Below, piece by piece: positions 1 through 10,004 of a stretch of DNA of 64,000 nucleotides (position 1 is the stretch's first letter; every line of letters begins with the position of its first letter). Origin of the DNA: Epiperipatus broadwayi (lineage: Eukaryota; Onychophora; Udeonychophora; Euonychophora; Peripatidae); NCBI GenBank assembly GCA_028023455.1, contig JAQFVV010012490.1:1676001-1740000 (forward strand). The letters are read 5' to 3'. A model generated the notes under the pieces. That model saw only the letters and a program-made list of their open reading frames with translations. It had not been told where the DNA came from and made no database searches. Both the position numbers and the translations under genes were made by a program.

Positions 1-660
1 CCCATAAAATAATTTATTGAATCAAAAAGAAACAAAACTTTGGACAAGTTGTGAAGCAAAACAAGTAAAAAAAAATACCACCATTTATGGGGGCATAAAA
101 AACAGCAGCCAAAAGTAACATGCAAATAAAATAACAGGGAAGCCTCAAAGCTGTAAGTAACGGGATTTTGGAGCCTTCGAACCAACAACTTCCCTTACAC
201 AGTCCTACATAGGTATGCTTGCAGGAGTTTCTCTTTCTGGGAAAACACAATTTTGTGCATCCACTTGTGTGACTGGCTGGCAATTCCCTCAGATTTGACC
301 AATTCGGACAACTTGCAGACGACATTTGACAGTTCTTGCACAGATTCGCATGTAAACAGGCATTTGCACATGAAATCGGAAAAAACTCTGCTGAAAAGAA
401 TAACCTTTTCAAGTTGTGTGCAATTCAAAAGAATAGGGAAGCGTGTGTGATGACATGACAATTCATAATATGGAATACTAATTCCACTACGCTTTCTAAA
501 AAATTTCCAACAATGAATTTTTGCAGTTTCGTCTCAAATATGGCCACCATCAAATCAGAACGTAGCGAGAGTTCAAGAGTGCTCACTTGATGATTATGGT
601 CATAATGCAATGGGCATAGTATTTTGTTACATAATTGTAGAATACATTGCACTCAGGCAG
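1..660 (-). other. Unrecognised block, possible minus-strand transcript 3' end
   Basis: This block is less AT-rich than its surroundings. On the minus strand it has overlapping open frames of 132 codons (14-412), 88 codons (195-461) and 75 codons (425-652). None matches a protein family I know. The 132-codon frame is cysteine-rich and ends in a hydrophobic stretch; the three frames overlap in different phases, so at most one could be coding. An AATAAA signal on the minus strand lies at about 13-18, close to the window edge, so the block could be a terminal exon or a retroposed cDNA end that reads leftwards. No codon bias or conserved motif supports a gene, and I do not assign a function. Confidence 0.2.
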
Positions 661-1803
661 CCAGGTGCAGCTCAAAAAACACCTCTTGTACTGTCAGCCA
701 TAAGTTAAGGTCACTAAAATGGTATATTGATGTGCATTTTGTGAAAAAGAGTACCATCAGACAGTAGGGTTCAGTTTTCATACTACTACCAAATATTTTA
801 ATGTTTAAATAAAGGTATTCTATATTATAAAATATTAAATATATTTTATATAATATAAAAATAATTGGTCATATTATTTTATAGACAAAAATTTAATTTA
901 TATGCAAATTAGTGTTTAAAAAAAACTTGGATCAACCAATGAAATCATGAGACAAGAAAGGTATAAACATAGGTGTTCAATCAGTCTAGACAGTCTTATC
1001 CTCATTAATCTTGTTTGTCTAATCTGGTCTTGTCTTTTATTCATTTTAAAGTTTTAATTTTTCATAACATATATATATTAGTAAAATTAAAAATATAATT
1101 TTAAATAATTATTTTAATGTATTCCATGTTTGGGTAAATGAGTTAATTTCCTGTCAGTAAAATTTTCACATTGAAGCATAATGAAACCATAGTGACTTTA
1201 TGGAGACCAATAGTTGTCATTGAATTACTGGCCTAAAACCTAGAAGAAGCTGCATGAATTTCTACCACATAACCAAGAAAAACCTAAGGATTCATAAGAA
1301 CTTTATACTTAATGTTATTAGTATGTGTGAAATGAAAGAATATTTATATTTAATAATTATGATAAATCATCATAAATATAAAGTCGAGGAATTTATATCT
1401 TATTATGTTGAGGATGATTCTCAAGTTATTTAATAATTCATGTATTCTTCAAAAGGGAGAACAAAAAATGATATTATGCAAATAAATTAAATACATATAA
1501 TGGAATTTTATGAGAATATATTTTATATTATCTGTAAATGCATATGCAAAGATGTTTTACTACTAGTTTGTTTAAAAGAGAATGGTCTGAATGAACATTG
1601 TACATTTTTTTAAATTGTGCATGTCAAGATGAAGAGAAAATGTTTTTGAACTTTATATTTTAATGAGATTTTCCTGTTTAAAAGAAAGATAAATTTTAAT
1701 ATTATCTTAAAATTATCTTTATGTCTTTTATAAAACATTGATTATTGGGGACTAGTAGTTAAATAGATGTCTTATTTTAAGAATCTTGAAAATATTCTAA
1801 TTG
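661..1803. other. AT-rich spacer, nothing recognised
   Basis: Low-complexity AT-rich DNA with poly(A)/poly(T) runs. I see no coding region, terminal repeat or RNA gene here. Confidence 0.6.
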
Positions 1804-1893
1804 TTTTTTTTTTTTTAAGTGTCATAGCATCGGCCGGGACGCGAACCCGCAACTGTCTGCAAGTGCAAGGCAGTCGCGCTGACCTCTCCCTCA
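1804..1893 (-). repeat. tRNA-derived SINE fragment
   Basis: On the minus strand the segment reads as the 3' two thirds of a tRNA followed by a tail. A box B-like GGTTCGCGTCC lies in the T arm. It is preceded by an anticodon-arm-like stretch (CTGCC, TTGCACT, TGCAG) with GCA in the anticodon position, and followed by ATGACACTT and a run of A (the T run at 1804-1816 on the plus strand). The D arm is degenerate and the acceptor stem cannot be completed, so this is a SINE or tRNA retropseudogene and not a working tRNA. The tail resembles that of the repeat at 8961-9049. Confidence 0.6.
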
Positions 1894-3299
1894 TTATATT
1901 TAGCTACATTGTATTAATTTGTTTAGCATTATTATTAGATGAACCTGAAATGTTAAATAATTATAAGAGTTAGATGAAGTGATAATGGTTAGGAATTTTA
2001 GTTAATGCTAAACTTAAATATTATTTTTAAGAAAGGATAATAGTAATTGTTTTCTTGTTTCATAATAAATTTTATAAATTATTTAGTTAGGATTTATTTT
2101 ATGTGTTTTGCTAGCCATGAGAATATTATAAGGTAGTTTTATTATATAAATTAAGTAGGGATAATATTCTTATGCCATTGAGGGTATATCTTTTGGGATA
2201 CATACTCAATCTTAAACCAACCATGTACTTTGCTGAATGCCTCGTGCAAAAAGTTTCCATAATTTTTTGTTAGTATTTTAATCGAACTATATCATAAGAG
2301 TAAATAATGAGCTGGTCATAGTTTAAGTTGTTATAATAAATGATCTGGGAATCCAATTGGAACCTTCGTATTTAATTTATGTTTTTTGATTATCTTAGTT
2401 TATTATTTAAATAAGATAAATTATTTTAAGTGTTAATTTTATTAGATATAATATGTTAGAAATATATTCTGAGCTAGTCAAAGTATTGTTTTAATAAGTA
2501 TTATTCTGCTAATTTGATTGTGATTTGATGGGTAGTATTTTTGAGAGTTGAGCCAGAGAGTGTCCTTTTAATTCGATAAGGGTACAATATACATATATGA
2601 AGAAGAATCAAAAAGACAGCTTTATTAATAAAAATATTTAATCATTACAAATACAAATTACAAGGGTATTTAATTGTAAAATGTTATAGCAAGATACTTT
2701 ACCAAAGAAATTAATCAAATCTTGATTTATTTATTTTTTAAATAATATAAATATTACAGTGTTAAAGTAAATAATTATAAAATAATAAAAAACTAATTAA
2801 AACAGAATGATTTAATAATGAGTTTTGCTTTTATATATTTGTTTACTTAATCATCTTCAATATATCTTATCACTAATTAAAAAGTGAAAAAATAAAATTC
2901 TAATTATGAAGTGAAAATAAAATAAAATATATGTAGTTTTAAAAAAGTATAAAATGAATTAATTATAAAAACTATAAAAATAAAAAGTAAAAAATGACAT
3001 GTAAAGTTTACAATAACCATTGATATTTTTTAAGGTGATATAAAATGTGAAGAACTGATAACTGAATATACTGTTTACAAAATTTTATCTATACCACCAT
3101 CTATATAAATTCTAGTTCCATCAACATTGTAATATTATACATATATTAGTAAGCTTTTATTTGTTATTCTATTAAATCATCTGTTGTTACTTTTAATTTC
3201 TTTTTGCCATTCAAACTGTAACTTTTCTCAAATTCTCCTAGCAAACATTAGTTTACTTTGTAACATTTTTTAAAACCTTTTTCAAAACCATTTCTATTT
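1894..3299. other. AT-rich spacer, nothing recognised
   Basis: AT-rich sequence with short A/T runs and no open frame of note. It ends at the target duplication of the hAT element. Confidence 0.6.
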
Positions 3300-3323
3300 A
3301 TTTAGATCAATGTCTGCCAAACT
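3300..3323. repeat. Left target duplication and terminal inverted repeat of the hAT element
   Basis: Target duplication ATTTAGAT at 3300-3307, then the terminal repeat CAATGTCTGCCAAACT at 3308-3323. The usual first bases of this group (CAG or TAG) have drifted to CAA. Confidence 0.8.
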
Positions 3324-3859
3324 GTGTGTCATGAAAGATTTCAGATGTGCCACAAAAGATTTAAAAAATATAGATAAGTAACATACGAAGACACCATGGA
3401 CCATTCAACTGTGAGTAACCCTGCAGTAGTTTTGGGAAACAAAGATCCAAGAATATTTGCAAAGTTCAAGCATGTTCTGTAAACAAAGTAGAACAATAAT
3501 CATCTTAGTAAAATGCATACTGTGGTTAAAATAAATTGAATGATTTGTTACATAAATATTAGTGATAGTAATTAGTTACAAATTGGTTAGTTTAAAATAG
3601 TTGTAATTATAAATATAGTTAAAATACTGTAAATATAAATTAAGTTACACAACAAACAGTAGTTTTGCTACAATATATTACATTTCCATATTAATAAAGT
3701 TAATTGAGGATTGTCTGTAAGTAAATTGTTTAGTAGTCCTAGTAGTTTTCAGTTTATGATTTATTTATAATTTACATAAATTATTTTGTTAATCTTAATC
3801 GATTTTTAATGACAAGATATTTTAAATGTGGCCAAATTTTTATTGAGACCTTAGAAAAA

Positions 3860-4990
3860 TAAGAAAGAGCATCATAGCAAACAAGATGGACATCGAAATA
3901 AAAAGTACATCTCATCAAAATGAAAATATAATAAAAATTATATCCAATACGTTTTTATAATATTGGAAAATGACAACTCGGTTCGTTTTGTTTGATTTGT
4001 TTAACAACACCCTCAAATGAAGTGATGGCTCCCAGTAAACAGCCCACACCATTTCTTGGAAAATTCAAGAAATTTAGCAAGATATTGATGATCAGCTCCA
4101 CGAACATTTCACTGAAGCAAAAAATAAACTTGAAAACTTGGATCTCACAAATCGATGAAAGGACAGACATTAGCAATAAAGCTCAACAAATTTCATTTCT
4201 GCATATCACCAGAGGTGGTAAAATCATGTCAGTTTTTCTTTTGCTATGAATTGAAGGAAAGAATGACAGGATCAGATGTCTTTAACCTGGTAAACCAAAA
4301 TGTATTGAGAAGGATGCAGTGGTAAACTTATATTGGTGTTTGACTGATGATGCTCCATCCATGCACGGGCAAAAAAAAGGCTTCATGGCTCATGTACTAC
4401 AGAAAAATTCACAAATTAAAAATTGTACATTGCATGATTCATAATGACATTTTGGTATAAAAACTCTCCCTGATGGTCTCCTGAAGACAATGGACAATGT
4501 TATTAAAGTAATGGATTACATAAAATCACATTCGCTAGATGGCAGACATTTTGCATCTATATGTGTTCTGATTTTAAATCTTTACTGCTTCATACAGAAG
4601 TATGATGAATCTTGAAAAAAAAATGTTTTCGCATGATTTATCTCTTTGTGAATTGAAATAATGTTTCTTTGATGCTGAAAATTCTGGATTTGAATTTCTT
4701 AATGATGATAATTGATGGCTCAAAGTAGCACTACTCAATGATCTTTTTGAAAAGTTGAACATTTGAATCTGCAAGGAGTGAATGAAAATATCATTACAAT
4801 TACAGAGAAATTATTCTTTCCCTGACAAATTAAAACTGTGGACCAGGAAAGTTAAAAACTCACAGCTTGATTGCTTCACAGACATAGAGCCTTTTCCAAA
4901 CAAATCTAAAATTTTGTCAGAAGATAGTAAAAAATCTCTCACTATCATTTTCTAAGTATTTTCCATCATTTTATTATCAAATCTACTAGT
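3860..4990 (+). pseudogene. hAT transposase remnant, ZBED5/SCAND3-like
   Basis: Plus-strand fragments in shifting frames match the order of a ZBED5/SCAND3/GTF2IRD2-type hAT transposase. Around 4130-4290 is a stretch reading IDERTDISNKAQ followed by FCYELKERMTGSDVF; in intact relatives this is the IDESTDISNKAQ region, so S has become R. Around 4340-4390 comes LTDDAPSMHGQKKGF, the DGAPAM-like segment with a catalytic-core D. Around 4455-4560 is KTLPDGLLKTMDNVIKVMDY, then DLFEKLNI near 4740, and KLKLWTRKVKNSQLDCFTD near 4830-4885. The N-terminal BED zinc finger is not clear, and the C-terminal dimerisation block fades out after about 4990. Multiple stops and frameshifts make it non-functional. 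In intact relatives the protein binds the element ends and catalyses cut-and-paste transposition in the nucleus. Confidence 0.8.
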
Positions 4991-5856
4991 GGGTCATTAA
5001 TCCTTTCTGAAGATATGACAGTATACACCAGCCATTAGCATTAACAGAAGAAAAAAATTTAATAGACTTGAAAAATGATCCTCTGCACAAAACCTCATAT
5101 TTTGTGATAGAATTGTCAGAATTTTGGATTTTGCTATGGAGTTAATATCCTTGATAGCTACTATAGCTGGTATACCTGTGTTGCCCTTTGGATCATTGTA
5201 TCTATGGGAATTAGGTTCCTCCGCACTTATGGACATAAAATCAAAAAAAAAAAAAACAATTATAGATGGTAGATGAGATGCTATGTCTTGTTTATCTAAT
5301 TTAGATCGCATTTTGACAAAATTCTCTCTCAAAATCAAATACATCCTTCTCACTAATAACTTTATTATTATCTTATATTACCTACATATATTATATATTC
5401 GCTGCAGAAAGGAGTTTGCTATTAACTGAAAGGAGGCCCTTTGACTTCTCTTGGAGGCCTTAAAGGAACCAAACAGGGCAAATTCCTAATGTCCACTCCA
5501 TATGTTCTTGTTGTTGCAGTTGTTATTACTATGTGATTATTCATATAGTATATAAACATGGATGGGCTGCTCACGAACATGCATTAACAAGTGTGGCGAG
5601 TTTATTGGCTTTTTACCTCTGAGTTTAAGATCAAGAAACACCATGGTCTTTCTTTTCAGTTGCCTGATAAGGCAGAATGAATTTTTGTGTAAATGATAAA
5701 TATTTTTCCAATAGATATATACAATTATGACAGACAAAAATAAATCATGGACCTTATTCCCAGGAAGCTGTAAAGTCACCAACCAAGGCAGCAGTTGGTG
5801 GCAGAAGGTGGAGGTTGCAAAGAATCCTGATTGTGGATCCAGGCTGCCATTTGACG
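4991..5856. other. hAT downstream sequence or LINE 5' region
   Basis: Between the hAT transposase remnant and the first certain LINE codon. The junction between hAT and LINE must lie here, but I could not find a target duplication that fixes it. The 120-codon minus-strand frame at 5537-5899 overlaps the LINE start in antisense and resembles nothing. Confidence 0.4.
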
Positions 5857-6545
5857 ATGACTTTTTATTTAGGTACTTATAACTGCAGATCACTTTCAAG
5901 TGAAGGGAGATTGCAAGAATTAAAAAGAACTATTCTATACTGAATGAGACATTATTGGATTTTGTGAAGAGACAATTGATTTAAAAAGTGGACATGTACT
6001 CTACTATAAAGGCACAAATATTGGAAATACAAGTAGGATTCATTATAAATAAAAAATGGAAGAACAACATTGTAGAGATTGATGGTGTATCGGACAGAGT
6101 GGCAAGATTAGTTATACAATTTAACAGCAGATACCAAATGCAAATAATTCAGGTTTATGCACCAACAAGTTCTCATAGTGATGAAGTAGTAAAAGATTTT
6201 TATATGGATGTACAAAAGACTTTTGATCAGAGTAAACAACATTTTAAAATTGACAGGGGAGACTTTAATGCTAGAATTGGTAAACAAGTGAAAGATGAAA
6301 GTGCTGTAGGTAATTTTGGTTATGGTAATAGAAATGAGAGAGGACAAAGACTTGTAGAGTTTGCAGAAAAAAAAACTATATTATGAATTCTTTTTTTTTT
6401 TTTGAGAAAAATGTTAGAAGGAAATGAACATGGAAGCATCCAAATATAGATATAGCAGAATTGGATTATATTTTGACTAACAGAAAATACATATTTCAAG
6501 ATTGTAATGTTCTTAATAAATTTAACACAGGAAGTGATCATTGAT
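5857..6545 (+). pseudogene. LINE endonuclease domain (broken)
   Basis: The likely start is ATG at 5857, which leads into MTFYLGTYNCRSLSS, the usual N-terminus of this LINE endonuclease. A stop follows at about 5941. The 132-codon frame at 5988-6386 continues the domain: VYAPTSSHSDE and GDFNARIG (the metal- and phosphate-binding loops), then GYGNRNERGQRLVEFAE. A frameshift at the A/T runs near 6370-6400 moves the remainder, including AELDYILTNRKYIF and the closing SDH motif near 6534-6545, to another frame. In live copies this domain nicks target DNA to prime reverse transcription. At least two frame breaks make it inactive. Confidence 0.75.
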
Positions 6546-6589
6546 AAGTAAGAAGTAAGATACGTGTTAATGCAAAACTATAGAGACAA

Positions 6590-8562
6590 AAATTAAGAAA
6601 AATAATATTTACAGTTGATATTCCTAAATCTTCCAAAACATTCTAATGAATTTAAATTAGAACTTACAAATCAGTTTCAAGTATTAGTAGATTTTGAACA
6701 TGATTAAGATTTGATTGAAATTAATATGAAAATAACTGATAGACTTTTTAAAACTGCAACAAAGATAGCTGATAGAAAAAAACAGCAATTGACCAATAAA
6801 ATTTCTAATGAGACTAGATAAAGGATTGAATATCTCGAATTTCGTAAAATGATGTGGAAAAGAGTTGAAAATAATATAAGGAAGTATAACTATGAACTAG
6901 CAAGAAAAGCTGTAGAAGAAAATAAAAGTCTCAAGAGTGTAAAACAATATTTTGGTATTGGTAGAAAATTTATATCTGCAATAAGAAAAAAAGATGGAAT
7001 TCTTACTAAAAAGAGAGATGACATCATGAAATGGGTAGAAGACTTTTATCAAGAATTATATAGTAATAAAGAACAAGTACCTCCTATATTTATTACATTT
7101 TCTGAATTGCCCAGAATTTTAAAAGAAGAAGTGAGACATGCAATTAAATGTATGAAGAAAAGAAAGGCTCTGGGTAATGATGGAATTATAATTTATATAT
7201 TAAAAGAAGCAGGTGAAGAAATAGAAATTTTTTTAACAAAGTTATATAGCAAATGACTAAATGATAAAGATGTACCAGATGATTGGAAAAATGCAGTATT
7301 AATATTAATGTTTAAAAAAGGTGATAAAGAAGATATTAGAAATTACAGACCTATCAGCCTTTTATCAGTTTTAAAATTTTTACCAAGATAATTACAACTC
7401 GTCTACAGGGAACATTGGATTTCCATCAACCAAGAGAACAAGCTGGATTTAAAAGTGGTTTTAGTACAGTAGATCATATCCAAGTATTGGGAGAAGTTAT
7501 AGAAAGGACAAATGAATATGAGTTGCCATTATGTCTTGAATTTGTAGATTATGAAAAGGCATTTGATTCTATAAACATATCTTCAGTGATTAAAGCATTG
7601 GATCATCAAGGTATAGATTCAGGATATTGCCATATTTTAAAGAATATTTATAAAAATGCAACAGCAACAATTAGATTACATAAGGATACTGGGAAAATCA
7701 ACATTGAGAAGGGTATAAGACAGGGTGACTCCATATCTCCAAAACTTTTTACAGCAGTGCTGCAAGAAGTATTTTGTGGATTAAAATGGGAAGCCAAAGG
7801 AGTGAAAGTAAATGGAGATTATTTAAGTCATTTAGATTTTGCAAATGATGTAGTTGTTTTTGCAAATAATGCTTTAGAACTGCAGGAAATGTTGCAGGAG
7901 TTATCAGATGAAAGTAGGATTAAAGATAAATGTTAAAAAGACTAAAGTAATGTTTAATGGATTTTCTCAAAATATGAAAATAAAGATTGATTATGATGAG
8001 TTAGAAGAAGTTAACAGTTACAAATACCTTGGTCAGATTATTAATACAGATGGAAACATAATGGATGAAATTAATCACAGAATTAAACTTAGTTGGAGTG
8101 CTTTTGGTAGAAATAACTTGATACTAAAAGGAAATATGCCTATGTGTTTGAAAAGGAAGGTTTTTAATAAATGTGTTTTACCAGTTCTTACTTATGGATC
8201 TGAGACTCGGACACTTAAGAGAAGAGCAATACAGAGTATGGATAGATGCATGTTGGGAGTAACAAGAAAAGATTGAAAATGCAATATATGGGTAAGAGAA
8301 CAAACAGGTGATACTTATCTCATTGAAAAAATTAAAAGACTGAAATGGAGTTGGGCTGGACATATTTCTAGAAGAGATGATAATAAATGGACAATTGAAA
8401 TCTTAAACTGGATTCCAAGAGATTATAAAAGACCCACAAAGAGACCACATGTGAGATGGATGGATGAAATAAAGTGTGCAGGGATGATGTAGAAAAGAGA
8501 AGGTAAAGATTGGTGAAGATGGATTGAACTTGGAGATCTTCATCCTGCAGGGTATTGCTAAT
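6590..8562 (+). pseudogene. LINE reverse transcriptase domain (broken)
   Basis: Frames at 6849-7256, 7415-7936 and 7908-8276 cover most of the reverse transcriptase. Visible blocks in order: RKALGNDGI (7164-7190), NYRPISLLS near 7343, FVDYEKAFDSI (palm motif A, near 7541-7573), GIRQGDSISPKLF (7711-7749), FANDVVVFAN at 7838-7867 (motif C, normally FADD), NVKKTKVM near 7927 and YKYLGQII near 8018. The C-terminal part reads SWAGHISRRDDNKWT near 8350, then KRPHVRWMDEIK to about 8475 and GDLHPAGYC just before the tail. Stops or shifts occur at about 7254, 7390, 7936 and 8276. One metal-binding aspartate of the active site is replaced by Asn, so this copy could not polymerise even without the frame breaks. 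Confidence 0.8.
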
Positions 8563-8731
8563 GATTGATGATGATAATGATTACATATTCATAAAATAAT
8601 GTTATTTTATTGTTGCTATAATAAGAATTTATGTTTATTCATACTAATGAAGTATATTTCATTTTGTTGGAATTTTTATTTACTGTGGTACAAAATAAAT
8701 TCTCCTTGTCCAGTGTGCCATACGGTAAAAA

Positions 8732-8755
8732 AGTTTGCCAGACCCTAATTTAGAT
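8732..8755. repeat. Right terminal inverted repeat and target duplication of the hAT element
   Basis: AGTTTGCCAGACCCTA at 8732-8747 is the inverted partner of 3308-3323. It is followed at once by ATTTAGAT at 8748-8755, identical to the left target duplication. Confidence 0.85.
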
Positions 8756-8960
8756 ATAATTAAATTAAAATATTTTTAGCCACAGCAACTACTTGCAACA
8801 GAAGATGGACATTCTAATTCAGAGAAAGAAAGAAAAGAAAAAATAATATTATTTCACTAGTGGTAATTTATTATTTGATATTTTATAATGCCTAACTTAT
8901 AAAACAAACTTTTGTTTAATTATAGTTCTCCCTTTATATTCTATCCATAACCATATCTTT

Positions 8961-9049
8961 TTTTTTTATGTGTCAAATGCGTGGACTGGGAAGTGAACCC
9001 GGGCCAGCTGCTTGGAGGGTAGCAATGCTACCCATTAGGCCATCAATGC
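8961..9049 (-). repeat. tRNA-Gly(UCC)-derived SINE or retropseudogene
   Basis: On the minus strand 9049 down to 8978 is a 72-nt tRNA-like body. It starts GCATTGATGGCCTAATGGGT (D arm), has an anticodon loop CTCCAAG with anticodon UCC, and a T arm CCCGGGTTCACTTCCCAG. The whole closely follows metazoan tRNA-Gly(UCC). The acceptor stem has two mismatches and the T loop has lost the usual GTTCGA. The 3' end runs directly into TTTGACACAT and about ten A residues (8961-8968). That tail marks a retroposed copy, not a working gene. Confidence 0.75.
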
Positions 9050-9756
9050 TCGACTAGATTAATACATTGTTTTTCTAAAAAAATTCCATAAAGAGTTAAA
9101 ATTACAGATAAACAAACTATAGTAAACTAATCTTCTACTATATATATATGCGACCTAAGTAAAATAACTACAAAATTGATTGCTAATTTATAACTAAGCT
9201 GTATTTTTAAACTACTGTGGCCTTCAAGTAACCAAAGAGAAACCTGTGATATATAATATATCAATTCTATTACAGATCTAGCATTTGCATATATATGTGT
9301 GGACATACATATGTAACTGAAGCTGTTTATGTACTCTAGGGAGGTTTAAATCTGACACAGATATAAGTGTGATGGACAAATAGGTGAAACAGACAATCAA
9401 TCAAAAATGGCTGTTTCAATATACATTTGAGAATATTAAACTTTTGAGTGCTCATTTTTTTTTATTCATCAGATTGTATTAAATTACGATTTTTCTTATT
9501 CATCAATTCAGTTTTATTCATAAAAATATGAAAATAAAATAATCAAAATTGTTTTTAATTTAGCTTGTACAAATTATATTATTTTACATTCAGATTTTAC
9601 ACATAGAATGAACAATTTAAGATAAAATTCATAACTGTAAAAAAATTGCTTGCAGTAAAGTAAAAGCATTATTTTAGTGATTTCTATAGACTTACAAATA
9701 ACTTGTGATAATCATTCATTTGTTCTGGTTTTTCTTCTTCTGAAATAAATAATTTT
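9050..9756. other. AT-rich spacer, nothing recognised
   Basis: AT-rich DNA with no coding or structured feature seen. Confidence 0.6.
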
Positions 9757-10004
9757 GAATAAAAATCTATATCTAATCATATTATTAATCAATATATTAT
9801 GAAAAATAATTATAGATATGTATGTAAATAATCATGAAAAATATGAGTTTCTACTTGGCAAATGACATTGATTTTTCTTGACTTACATACAAGTGGTGAC
9901 ATGATCTATGATTTATTTTTCTTGATTCTTCTTCTAAATTTAAATATTTTTAAATAAAAATCTATATCTAACTACAATATTAGTCACTATAGTATAAAAA
10001 TTAT
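9757..10004. repeat. Tandemly duplicated AT-rich segment hosting the LTR insertion
   Basis: A segment beginning AATAAAAATCTATATCTAA occurs at about 9757 and again at about 9952. The second unit is interrupted at 10004 by the LTR retrotransposon and resumes at 16447 with ATAAATATGTAAATAATTATG, which matches 9811-9830 of the first unit. The first unit therefore serves as a proxy for the empty insertion site. Confidence 0.55.

Larger units (their letters stand above)
5857..8585 (+). mobile_element. RTE-type LINE (BovB/CFDP2-like), nested in the hAT element
   Basis: A single degenerate ORF of about 2.7 kb encodes an AP-type endonuclease, then a reverse transcriptase and a C-terminal RW-rich segment. 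It ends in a short TGATGATGATAATGATT tail at about 8562-8585. The short single ORF, the endonuclease opening GTYNCRSLSSEGRLQEL and the short-repeat tail in place of poly(A) fit the RTE clade, the lineage behind the 'craniofacial development protein 2-like' annotations. It lies wholly inside the hAT element and so inserted after it. The copy is nearly full length for RTE (about 3 kb) but has many frameshifts and stops. Confidence 0.8.
3300..8755 (+). mobile_element. hAT DNA transposon with 8-bp target duplications and a nested LINE
   Basis: The element body runs from 3308 to 8747. It is flanked by an exact 8-bp direct repeat, ATTTAGAT, at 3300-3307 and 8748-8755, the target-duplication length expected of hAT transposons. 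The ends form an imperfect terminal inverted repeat: CAATGTCTGCCAAACT at the left, against TAGGGTCTGGCAAACT read inward from the right (12 of 16 match). Inside are a broken ZBED5/SCAND3-like transposase (about 3860-4990) and a later RTE-type LINE insertion (about 5857-8585), which together account for its 5.4-kb length. Without the LINE it would be about 2.7 kb, normal for this group. The right end keeps a GTGTGCCATACGG motif like the GGCACAC subterminal sequence of this hAT group. The element is dead: the transposase has several stops and frameshifts. Confidence 0.85.

Noticed and set aside
8978-9049. A functional tRNA-Gly(UCC) gene
   Set aside because: The acceptor stem has two mismatches, the T loop is altered and a poly(A) tail follows directly, so it is a retroposed copy.
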